This document shows, one piece after another, positions 12,801 through 20,500 of a stretch of DNA of 64,000 bases (positions within the stretch are counted from its first letter, which is position 1; each line of letters begins with the position of its first letter). The DNA is from Opisthorchis felineus (lineage: Eukaryota > Platyhelminthes > Trematoda > Opisthorchiida > Opisthorchiidae): the NCBI GenBank assembly GCA_004794785.1, contig SJOL01009403.1:1146821-1210820 (forward strand). The letters are read 5' to 3'. A program made the position numbers and the translations under genes. The notes below the pieces were generated by a model. It ran no database searches, was not told where the DNA came from, and worked only from the letters and a program-made list of their open reading frames with translations.

Positions 12801-15800
12801 ATTTGTTCAATTCGTTTCGGATGCCATCCGGAGATGATGAGTATCCTCCTTTCATATGTTATCTATTTCTAGCATTGCGCCCCGTCCGGCAGTGAAAGGT
12901 GTGGTAAGCATTTCGACGGACCTAAAAACCTGTCGTGCAGGTATAGTATTTCACTGGTTTGTTCTGTGTTCTACTGCGACGCCTAGAGGTAACATCAGGC
13001 AGCATAACTGTAAGCCATATTGCTCCGGTGCCACCATAATCGTTTCGCAAGTCAGCTGCACCTCGCCGACAAAACAAGCACTGTAATGGTGGAGTCCATA
13101 AGCTCAGGTTTGCAACATGGACGTCGACTGTGACTTAGTTGGGTTTCGTCATACAAGTGAAATCACTCTGTGGTAAAAATATGAGAATTACCTTATAGCC
13201 ATTTCCTCTTCGTCAGGAATCAACATGAGTGCTCATCTCAATTCTCTAGTGAGGGATAAACCACAACCTTCCAGTTAGTCGTTTGAAGACTTAACCGTTC
13301 GGCCACTAGTGCCCGATCAGCATTGTGATTAATTCGCACTTAGAATATAGCGCCACTCACTCTTCAGTTACACTGCTTGTCTCACGTGATCCCGTGCTAA
13401 GCAGCTCCTCGAGTGACAACTTCTCAGATGGAAGACCCAGTCGATCTATGGGATTTTTTCCCCCTTGAATAGATTACCACTAGTTTGCGGGTAGCGAGAT
13501 TTTTAGGTTTTAATTAATATTCTCGACACATTAATGAAGCTAGTCTATTAGTGAAATACACTCATTTGCATACCAATTTGGTTTTGATGGGAGACTCACC
13601 TGGAACCCAGCTGAATCCCTCGTTTATGAGAAGCCGAGAAGCACCATGCAGCTACTGGGGATCAGATCAGCGGCAATGCTCATCTCACAAATTTCTGAGT
13701 TGATTCGATGCCACTAACCTACGCTTAGTAGAGTTAGGTCATGCCATCCTCATTCCTCATCTTATGAGTTGCGTGTTTCTTTTGGCTCCATTCAGACATT
13801 TGACCTCCAATGCTTAAATTTTCCTCTGCTTCTCATCTGTTCTTAGTCCGCTCGAAAAGTTTCCGATTTGGGAAAACAACTAGATCAATTATGTCGTCAT
13901 ATTGCCGACATGTGTCCGAATTCTGCTAGCCGCCGGGACTTACTGGCTTATTTGCAACGAATTACCCTTCACTGCCACCAACTGAGCATCACCAGTCGGG
14001 TTAAAGCGGGCGTTCAAGCTGGCCGTGCAGAAGTGGTATGTTTTTGCTTCTGTTACATGTGTCATGGTTTATGAGGTTAGCCATAATAGACCACAGTTTC
14101 TTTAATGATTCGAGTCACCGGCGTCCTGAAGGATTGTTGTAGAATTGTAGCAGTCCGATTCTTTTCACACCTCGTTTATATTCCACAGCGCCCATAGCTT
14201 ACAGATGGCTCCACAATCCAGATGACCCGTTGCTTGTACTCTGTCTCTCATGTCACTACTGGTCAGACTTTCCTCAACAAGCTATCAGACGAGCCCTTCA
14301 GGCATGTATGATCTCCTGTTAGGTTCGGGTCAGCCGATCAGTTTTTTTTCAGTTCCCATGAGCCATAAGCCCAAATGTCCTGGTTGCGCTGTGCACTTGG
14401 CTCTGTGGGAATATCCGTTTATCAAAATGTTTGCTGTTCGCTGTTTTTTCCTACCATCTCTATTACGACGTTCAAGGTTCTCCTACAGAGAGAATGCTGT
14501 GCGTGAGCTGTACAAAAACGGCCTTCTTTTCATTAAAACCACCAGGTTGATTTACTGCTATCCCAGACACACTTTTTCGATTGGAGGTGATTTACCAAGG
14601 TTTGCTATCCCGGCTAATTGCACGATGTGATTGCTAACTGCCATTTCAGGTTATGTCGAGAATTGCTCGATCTAGACTCACGTAAATAAGTACACTTTTT
14701 CCACAGTTGTGGCTCGGCTTCACTTTCCCGTATTTTCAATAAAGTCGTCTGATACAACCTGACCGGACAGAGTGGTATCCTTCCTTGTGAGCTGCAATAT
14801 GAGTGAGCAATTATGTTTCCAACCCGGGTGTAGTGTATTCATAACGCAATTATCAAAAGCTCTTTTTTTGAATGTTTTCCTTGACAAATCGACGTCAATC
14901 TATTCCTCCAGTGCGCCGTCACCTCGTATCGTTTTTGCGGTCACACTACTTGTGTGTAGTTAGTAGCAAAATATCCGACGCTCATCTCAGCGTCATTCGT
15001 CGCCTCTCTGACTGCCTTAAATGAAGACTTTTTTGCTCTATTGAATTTTTTGAAGTCTCCTAATGGTCCTACCGTAAGTGCCTACTTAGATGCCCTAAGC
15101 AATATAAGTCAACTACTGTTTGGAACTTTCTTTTGTGTGCAAAACCGCCGTAGAATTCTGCTACTGCAATTCATGTGCGGCGCAAACACCACAATATGTT
15201 TTATCGCTGTGGCTTATGAAATTCGCTTCTCTGTCACCGTGTCCTTTGCTAACTGTCTAACCGTTTTCTACTTCCACGATGATCCACTCATGCGCACTCT
15301 TCCAGGATTTCAGTTTAACATGCATTTATTTGTTTTAACAATGCCAATTAATCTTGTGTTAACGCTGTTGTAGCCTACTTAACTCCTGATTTGTGGTTCG
15401 CCAATAACCCTCAGGATGCCGCAGTTCCTGACCTGTCGTCCTTTCATACATGTTTGGTTTCATCATCCCTTCTCTTGACCCACGAGGATTCACAGCTACA
15501 CCTTCGTCTGGATGCCAGATCGATTTTTCATATATTCTTTCGATGCAACACTACTTATAAGTCCCCTGAAACTCCTCGATAGCCTACTACCGGTTTCACG
15601 CTTCTTGTGGCTAATCAAATGGTTGCAATCCCAGAGTTTCCATCAGTCATATATCAAAAACAGGAGATTCATCTGGGATTCAGCTCGGTGCCAACTTAGT
15701 TTGCAAATGGGTTTATTCTTCAAAAATTTGTCTTTGGAGCCACTACATTCGTCATTTCAAGTATTTCGGTACTGCGATGGAGCTAACATTAGCGTATGTT

Positions 15801-16823
15801 CCAAGATCAGGCTTGACTGTTACGTACATTCTGCTTAAAGCGGCTACTGAGCTCGTGGTGGTAGAATATTCTTATCAGTTTTCCAAATATTATTGGCACC
15901 AATGGAAGTGTCTGAACTACGGAACTCAGCGGTGAATGAGCGTCAGCTCTACCTGAATTGTACACTCCTGTGAGCGCATCGAGGGCATAATTGAAACACC
16001 GTGTAGACATCCGATATTCAACTCCGTTCGTCTGTTTTTGGGCATCTTGGCAACTTTAGAACACTGTTACTATAGTCCTCTTTGACTCAAACTTCCTCCT
16101 ACCGATGCCGTCAGTGTTTGGCCTTGCGCAGGCATAACCTCTCTCTGGTTACTGGCTTCTTGATAAGATATTTAGATCTTAGCCTTGTTGGAACTAGTCT
16201 GCTTTGTGGAGTGTGTCATCTGGGAGTTCAATCTTGAACAGCTGGATTACTTCCATGTACTTCTAGATTCTATTTTTACGGATTTACTCAGCATTTAGCT
16301 ACCTCGCTCACCTATTTACATTCGCGTGATGTGTATATAGGTCATACTCAGTGATCTGTTCCGATTTGCACTGTTCATTTCCTTATCAGATTCCGTTTTT
16401 TCTTGGGGACGGTCAGTCTCACCACTTTTTTTGGGAATCGTGGCTTCTATACAGATGCATAACAGCTCTCATCTACTTCTAGTCGCTCTATCGCTTTCCC
16501 ATTATTTCGTTTGATTGCTATTCATTCGCCAGGTTGAGAACTCTACAGCACTCGTGCAGGCTGCGCGCAATCTCATGACGGCTGTCATTTTGACCATCAA
16601 ACAAAGCTATCTTGCTTCTACCAAGTATCTGGGACCAGACAAAAAACCCATAATCCACTGGCGAATGCGCGCCCCACCAAAGAAGCAGCTTGTTCCATCT
16701 CCAGCAGTGAGTCCGGAGCATGGAACTGTGGATAGTAGTTCATCTGACAGGCATTCTGCAGATCTCAGCGAACTGTCACAATTCGATCATATTCCCACAT
16801 CAAACCCGCCCAACCTAATGTGA
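605..16823 (+). CDS. alpha-catenin, 3' part of gene (8 exons)
   Basis: Joined exons 605-805, 1148-1309, 1737-1895, 2759-2914, 3178-3469, 10586-10893, 13847-14035 and 16533-16823 give 585 codons plus a TGA stop, with all intron phases compatible. Alpha-catenin links cadherin-beta-catenin complexes at adherens junctions to F-actin and recruits vinculin under tension. What is seen: vinculin-binding M-domain helices (exons 1-4), a charged and Ser/Pro-rich linker (exon 5), then the actin-binding domain with family-specific blocks such as KWDDSANEIVALAKKMC, MTDFTRGKGPL, DLLAYLQRITLHCHQL and SYLASTKY. The N-terminal beta-catenin-binding region is upstream of the window. Against vertebrate alpha-E/N-catenin the alignment is nearly gap-free except in the linker, in a short gap at the last exon junction and at the very C-terminus, which is Ser-rich here. 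Vinculin is the closest alternative family but lacks the MTDFTRGKGPL and LLAYLQRI blocks. The gene symbol is left empty because the orthologue name in this species is unknown. Confidence 0.95.
1148..1309 (+). CDS. alpha-catenin exon, M domain
   Basis: Acceptor AG at 1146-1147, donor GT at 1310-1311 (agggtacgt), 54 codons, phase 0-0. The product begins EHSAAMVAAAYEVCALTTNE and continues through a QLEQLCPQVV block, both close to alpha-catenin EHANKLVEVANLACSISNNE and QIDSLCPQVI. Confidence 0.92.
1737..1895 (+). CDS. alpha-catenin exon, M domain
   Basis: Acceptor AG at 1735-1736, donor GT at 1896-1897 (tctgtacgt), 53 codons, phase 0-0. The block SVNEMTSVHDVLAVTDDRI matches the AVDDITSVDDFLSVSENHI helix of alpha-catenins. 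Confidence 0.92.
1896..2758. other. alpha-catenin intron 3
   Basis: Intron of 863 bp. It contains a decayed tRNA-derived SINE on the minus strand (about 2098-2235). The rest shows nothing recognisable. Confidence 0.6.
2098..2235 (-). repeat. tRNA-derived SINE, decayed copy
   Basis: On the minus strand there is a box-A-like run (TAGCTGAACGGTTTAG) followed about 35 bases later by a box-B-like run (GCTGACTCGAATATC), the internal RNA polymerase III promoter layout of a tRNA. The sequence before box A (CAGAATGATTAACTCGCAC on the plus strand) is shared with copies at 13262-13440 and 39165-39365, which defines a dispersed family. The tRNA folding itself is lost. Confidence 0.55.
2759..2914 (+). CDS. 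alpha-catenin exon, M3 region
   Basis: Acceptor AG at 2757-2758, donor GT at 2915-2916 (gaggtaagt), 52 codons, phase 0-0. The reading begins QRSETKVHRASILMEQRCMY and contains an EVVMHELENH run that corresponds to the alpha-catenin helix RAARVIHIINAEMENYE. It is less conserved than its neighbours but phase and position fit. Confidence 0.85.
3178..3469 (+). CDS. alpha-catenin exon, end of M3 and linker
   Basis: Acceptor AG at 3176-3177; the donor chosen is GT at 3470-3471 (cgacgtaggt), leaving phase 1, which fits the phase of the next exon. The first half (FREAANNLCTAVHDVRLTVL) matches FIDASRLVYDGVRDIRKAVL of alpha-catenins. The second half is a Ser/Thr/Pro- and acid-rich linker, where vertebrate alpha-catenin carries a phosphorylated acidic linker. 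If the donor were skipped the frame would close at a TGA (3496-3498), giving a protein without the actin-binding domain; I see no reason to prefer that form. Confidence 0.85.
3470..6991. other. alpha-catenin intron 5, part 3' of the R2-like element
   Basis: Intronic sequence. There is a short GGTA microsatellite-like run near 5807-5821. The 3' untranslated end of the antisense R2-like retrotransposon probably lies in the last few hundred bases (roughly 6650-6991), but I see no clear boundary or tail. Several short open frames show no resemblance to known families. Confidence 0.5.
6992..8767 (-). pseudogene. R2-like ORF, reverse transcriptase core, CCHC and endonuclease
   Basis: Downstream portion of the single retrotransposon frame after the amber codon. 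The reading just after the stop, LLHALLRHSLATASN, continues directly into LAFVDISKAFDSVS, so the frame is unbroken. The reverse transcriptase palm has D-containing block A (VDISKAFD) and FADD block C, so catalytic aspartates are present. The C-terminal CCHC (CRGNCGQPESLVHILQSC) and the PDLIAVRERRATVIDVS endonuclease core are intact, and the stop codon at 6992-6994 is natural in position. Confidence 0.88.
8768..10147 (-). pseudogene. R2-like ORF, zinc fingers, Myb and start of reverse transcriptase
   Basis: Upstream portion, ending CLEVT followed by TAG. Two C2H2 fingers and a Myb-like motif (ARWSQQESQSLLRLANNLYP) form the DNA-binding head used by R2-type proteins to find their target. The reverse transcriptase N-terminal blocks with the LRPISVSS signature follow. 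The first codon listed is GTG; the open frame extends about 33 codons further upstream to a TGA near 10250, without an ATG. I cannot tell whether translation started without ATG, as has been considered for R2 elements, or the start was lost. Confidence 0.85.
10251..10585. other. alpha-catenin intron 5, 3' end
   Basis: Sequence between the retrotransposon and the next exon. The antisense element's 5' untranslated region may extend into it; no boundary or target-site duplication is obvious. The acceptor AG is at 10584-10585. Confidence 0.5.
10586..10893 (+). CDS. alpha-catenin exon, start of actin-binding domain
   Basis: Acceptor AG at 10584-10585 (acttcag), entering phase 1; donor GT at 10894-10895 (gaggtacgt), leaving phase 0. 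It contains KWDDSANEIVALAKKMC and MDMTDFTRGKGPLSSTMDVI, among the most conserved blocks of the family at the entry to the F-actin-binding bundle. The start of the exon (SRRQSGSAS) is a basic and Ser-rich patch that belongs to the linker. Confidence 0.95.
11226..11425 (+). repeat. tRNA-derived SINE
   Basis: The head has a clear box A (GATAGCTCAGTGGTTAATGCG) and a degraded box B (GGTCCGTGTTTCTAACCC), spaced as in a tRNA, then a non-tRNA body running to about 11425. The body (from about 11317, TTGGACAATCTGGCAGTATT, to AGGCACCGAAAGAGTGTTAC) has a second copy on the minus strand at 20098-20190. A real tRNA is unlikely because the acceptor-stem ends do not pair. Confidence 0.7.
12057..12151 (-). 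repeat. Inverted-repeat element with hammerhead-like core (family B, copy 1)
   Basis: Arms 12057-12081 and 12127-12151 are inverted repeats of 25 bases with one mismatch. Read on the minus strand, the interior holds CTGATGA (12120-12126), a stem-loop GTCACC-TCGATT-GGTGAT, then GAAA (12097-12100), the order of a hammerhead ribozyme catalytic core with stem II between the two boxes. The arms would form stem I and a very short stem III would close over TGTTGGTGATC. Four unpaired bases (AATT) at the cleavage side of stem I make the fold imperfect by hand. Confidence 0.55.
13262..13440 (-). repeat. tRNA-derived SINE (tRNA-Ser/Leu-like head)
   Basis: On the minus strand the head reads AGTGGCCGAACGGTTAAG, a near-perfect box A of the type II (Ser/Leu) tRNA kind, followed by a weak box B in GGTTGTGGTTTATCCC. 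The flanking GATCAGCATTGTGATTAATTCGC (plus strand) and the stretch ending TTCTCAGATGGAAG are shared with 39165-39365, and in part with 2098-2235. Confidence 0.65.
13556..13636 (+). repeat. Dispersed 75-bp repeat (family C), copy 1
   Basis: The unit runs from CATTTGCATACCAATTTGG through GGGAGACTCACCTGGAAC to GCTGAATCCCTCGTTTATGA. Close relatives occur at 56158-56232, 59328-59400, 61588-61672, inverted at 56487-56580, and as the arms of the palindrome at 26456-26821. The unit travels with the hammerhead-like repeats elsewhere in the window, so it is probably part of the same element. Confidence 0.7.
13847..14035 (+). CDS. alpha-catenin exon, actin-binding domain
   Basis: Acceptor AG at 13845-13846 (ttcttag), donor GT at 14036-14037 (gtggtatgt), 63 codons, phase 0-0. 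It encodes ADMCPNSASRRDLLAYLQRI and HCHQLSITSRVKAGVQ, matching the alpha-catenin actin-binding helices (ADQCPDSACKQDLLAYLQRI). These helices form the actin interface. At its 3' end the product is a few residues shorter than vertebrate alpha-catenin (GRAEV in place of a longer LGGELIVSG loop). Confidence 0.95.
14036..16532. other. alpha-catenin intron 7
   Basis: Intron of 2,497 bp. Near 15578-15620 there is a strongly decayed minus-strand relative of the hammerhead-like family A (CAAGAAGCGTGAAACCGG followed by TAGTAGGCTATCG). Nothing else is recognisable; the open frames at 14250-14630 and 15041-15373 have no family match. Confidence 0.5.
16533..16823 (+). CDS. alpha-catenin last exon, C-terminal actin-binding tail
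   Basis: Acceptor AG at 16531-16532, stop TGA at 16821-16823, 96 codons. It begins VENSTALVQAARNLMTAVIL and continues through SYLASTKY to a basic WRMRAPPKKQLV block, as in alpha-catenins (WKMKAPEKKPLV). After that the tail is Ser/Pro-rich and acid-rich and differs from vertebrates, apart from a possible echo of the LSEF motif in LSELSQFD. No canonical AATAAA is visible in the 500 bases that follow. Confidence 0.93.
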   Translation, partial: VENSTALVQAARNLMTAVILTIKQSYLASTKYLGPDKKPIIHWRMRAPPKKQLVPSPAVSPEHGTVDSSSSDRHSADLSELSQFDHIPTSNPPNLM

Positions 16824-17358
16824 TGAATTGCCGCAAATCGCAAAATCAGGACTAATCGGAGTTTGTATTACTCCTACTTCAGTGGTTAAGCATATCATCT
16901 ATTCATTCATTCCAATACCTTGTTTTTTTAAATGTCTTTAATTATTTTCCGAGGTTGCGTAATGCTTTCTTAGATTTATTCACTTTTGGCTTTTGATTTT
17001 TTACTATGACATTCCGTCGCACTTTAGCGTCGCTGTGCTTGATTTGCTCCACCCCCATAGCTTTTTGTACTTTTTTACGCACACTAATAATACCATTCCA
17101 TCCTCTTTTGTGGTCCTCTTGGGTCCTCATGGGTCAGGTAAACAACCTGTGTCCTTATCTGCGACTTATTTTGACCTACAAGTCAGCTGACCTAGGACAA
17201 ATCACCTCGAGTTGGCTCATCCACTGATTGGTCACAGTAATTGCCATCTGTTTTGGGTACTTCCGGTTTTATCTGTCCAATCACAAATCGCCTGTGACTG
17301 ACGTATAAAAGTCGTCAGGATCACAAACCTAGAGGAGGAAGGAAGACCTGTTATTGAA
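16824..17358 (+). promoter_or_regulatory. Intergenic spacer: alpha-catenin 3' end and TRPM promoter
   Basis: Only 535 bp separate the alpha-catenin stop from the TRPM start. The spacer contains a TATA box (TATAAAA, 17304-17310), a CRE-like half-site TGACG directly upstream (17299-17303), a perfect 10-bp palindrome GTCAGCTGAC with an E-box (17182-17191), and two TGACCT half sites (17172-17177 and 17188-17193), of the kind bound by nuclear receptors. The TATA box lies about 50 bases before the ATG, so a start site near 17335 would give a short leader. An in-frame TGA at 17299-17301 shows that the coding frame does not extend further upstream without splicing. Confidence 0.6.
17304..17310 (+). 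promoter_or_regulatory. TATA box of TRPM gene
   Basis: TATAAAA embedded in TGACGTATAAAAGTCG. Its position 49 bases before the ATG at 17359, and the absence of another TATA-like run close by, support it as a core promoter element. A trans-splice or cis-splice acceptor at GTCGTCAG (ending 17318) is the competing reading. Confidence 0.5.
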
Positions 17359-17502
17359 ATGGATGGAACAGGCAGTGGGAAACGAGGTGAACCATCGAGA
17401 AAAAGCAAACGCTCAAGGTCTTCTCTCCCGAAACCTGACCAGACGTCATGTTTTCGTACATTTGGGGACATATACTTTACGGGACTGGAAGAACCAGTCA
17501 AG
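17359..17502 (+). CDS. TRPM exon 1 (start codon)
   Basis: ATG at 17359, donor GT at 17503-17504 (aaggtgaat), 48 codons, phase 0. The first 25 residues are basic and Ser-rich ([14 protein letters not shown]), then [17 protein letters not shown] matches the TRPM block where the FG.IEFQG motif occurs. The cysteine-rich segment that precedes this block in many TRPM1/3/6/7 proteins is absent. The start is chosen because an in-frame stop lies 20 codons upstream and a TATA box precedes it. Confidence 0.8.
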
Positions 17503-20500
17503 GTGAATGATTATACTTGTACAGTTTTTAATATGTCTCTGACTAACCTTCCAGCTGATTTCCTTAGATTTCTGGTGTACTGTGGTTTTTATTAGTGCTT
17601 TTTTCAAATATTCAGTGCAGGATGGGTTGTTTCGCCTTTGCTGACCGTCGCCTCAAATGATATTTTCCCAGTTCATCGTCACAAAATTAAGTCTGGTGTT
17701 CTCAGAACGTATAACGTCTGTCCTTGACCTACCTTACATGTGAGGTCTTCGTTTCTGACGGAGCATAAGGTACACCGAGGGTTCAGTGGATTGCTAGTAT
17801 TTTTTTAAAATTTTGTTGCCATGTTGGTTCCTTTGAATACAATTTTCGACCGAAAATTGAAGATTCTTAACTAGACCGTTCTCCAGAAACGATGCTGTGC
17901 AAACATTGATCTGTACATAATGGTTGGTTGCTCGGCCGAATGATTATCTTAGCGGTTGTAGTTATGCCTGTGGTGGATCTCATTGGTGAAAAACCACTGT
18001 AATTAATTAATCATCCATAACGCTCATCCGCTGACGTAGTGATTCTACCCTGACGTAAGAATATCCAGGATGCTGTATTAGCTGGGTTTTTTTTCATCGC
18101 AACGAGCCGTCTGGCTTTTTAACTAACAATGACGTGGGGATAATGTTGTTGTGAAGAAATCACTGGTTGAAGGCACGATGATTGCCCCAGTTCACATATT
18201 TCTTTGACAACGTAATCCGATTGTCCACAAGGCCTAGGAGTTCGGGGCCGAATTCGGTTCGGAAATTGTTGAAAAAATTGAGCGCCATGTGGCGTATAAT
18301 ATAGATTGTGGAAATCCTTGGAAAAAAGCTTGCCCGCGACACACGGAACGTCAGATTATAACATATTCCACTACGCTGCTTTCGACTTTAAAAACTCCAT
18401 AATAAAACCACCAACGTTTTCACGTCAAACAGCGGTACCCCTACCTACGATGCGCATACGAACAGCTTCTTCTCGTCGCAGACATCTCAAACTGACTTCG
18501 AATCTGTCAGATCAATGGTCCTATCAACCACGGGAGGGTGTCAAAATTTCATGGGGAGAATGGAGACCATAGGTTCACAAACCCATGCCTCTGCAATATT
18601 GACTGTAAACACACTTCACCTTATGTTTGTAGTACACAACATTAATCGTAATTGTTGTGAATGAGCGTCCATTATTTTCACATTTTAAGGGGTCGTTTTA
18701 GCCACACTACGTCGACGAGGGCATCTGAGTGTTCCGAGTACATAAACTGGAAAACCTAGGAGAGCTTGGAACCACCGTATCGGTCTAAACATGTCAACAG
18801 CCCGTAGGTGCATTTTAGTTGACTGGCCTGGTCGGATTTGTCAGAGACATGTGTCGAATGCGCGTTACCATATCGCGAGACCTTTTTAGTCAAAGTAAAC
18901 ACGTCTTGTGTTGTCAAAGTCCATTCAACTTTGGAAAGCAGACGGTCCGCGGAAGGAGCTCCATCCTAGAAAATACACTCTCGCTTAGGACACAATTTTG
19001 TTCTAACGGAATTTGTCTGCAGTCCAATTTCTCGCCGAGGAAACCTCCTCCAAAGCCAAAGGAAAGATTTTGGATCTGAATCGTCTATTTACTCCCCAAG
19101 AGGAAATAAGCCTGTGCTATTGATCCAGATTAACTATTTTACTGTCAAGTTCGACACTGCTGATATACTGTCTCTCCAATTTAGGAATCTCTTCTCGCTT
19201 AGCTTGGCCATAGTCCGTGCCACAAGTTGGTAGAACATGCCACAGTTGTTGCTAACGAAAGTGAAGCACAGGATGGAGTGGCGCTCGATAACTTGAACTC
19301 TCAATAGTTGCCACTGTTTTCGTTACAAGTTAGAGGATACATATTGGTGACGTCCAGCTTGGTGACGCAAAAATTTCTTGTTCGTTATACCATAGGTTAT
19401 GGAAACTAAGGACCACTACATGTGTCCACTGAAGTTAGTGCGTGATCTATCCGTGTCACATCACGTTATGACCATCTCGCCCATATTAATAAACTATTAA
19501 ATGCAGTTTTTAGCAGAATATTTGACTAGTTTTCTGTCCGCTTTTTCAGACAGGCTTTGAGAACAATTTTTTCAGCACACTCAACAAGTAAACCATTCGC
19601 AACGGGATCCATGTTTTAAGACTACCTGAACTATAAAGCGGAACTGAGTAATCGACAAGTCTCACTGGAGGGGCTGGACACAAAGCCGTAACAGCAGTTC
19701 AGGCGCTTCAGTTCTAGCACACAAAGGACACACCAACGAGCTTTCACTTCGGATTCAGCATAAAATAGCTTCCGCCTCATCGAAACCTGCTTTCTTTTGA
19801 TGTCCACAAAGGTCCGCCAAGTTTTATTATCTACAGTAGCTACATCCACACTACTCATCAGGTTGCTGAAAACTCTTTGACAATATATTTACTGTTTGAA
19901 CTAGATTTTTTTGGTAGAAATGCTTGCTAACAATGCGATACGTTATGTTATCAGGCCAGAAGTAACAAGCCATTGGCCGCATAAGTCAGCCCTTTGTCTT
20001 CGAGCTTATGTGGTCACGAACAAACAACAGATACAACGCCTGGTCTGAAATATTCTACATCAAATTAATCTATATCCGATCTGAAAAAAAAATCGTTCAG
20101 CTGTAGCACCCTTTCGGTGCCTAACTGCCATGCCACCAGAGGGAGGCACGAGGACTGGGATACTGCCAGGTTGCCTAAGCCTATCCGATCTGAAGAAGGA
20201 ACACCACGTCATATGCAGTCCTGAGGTGAATTTCGCAATTTGCGCGAAAAGTAACTACCACAAAGCAAGAAACTATCTATATAAACACCGTGAATATACA
20301 GAAATATTACAGAGGTCATAAAGTGTGCTTATAAAATTCTCCCAGAGTACAAGTGCAGTAGCCTCCTAAAGGAGAAAAATACTCGTCAAGCCTACACCGA
20401 TTTTTTCCGTGACTATCCTTACTTGAGAGAACAACCCCTCAGAAACAAAAACGGGACACTTTCTGGTCCCCCGCATGGCTGGTTTACTCCAAAGGAGAAA

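Larger units (their letters stand above)
10894..13846. other. alpha-catenin intron 6, repeat-rich
   Basis: Intron of 2,953 bp. It contains a tRNA-derived SINE (11226-11425), an inverted-repeat element with a hammerhead-like core (12057-12151), a second SINE (13262-13440) and one copy of a dispersed short repeat (13556-13636). The remaining stretches (11426-12056 and 12152-13261) show only a GTT microsatellite near 12591-12609. Confidence 0.6.
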
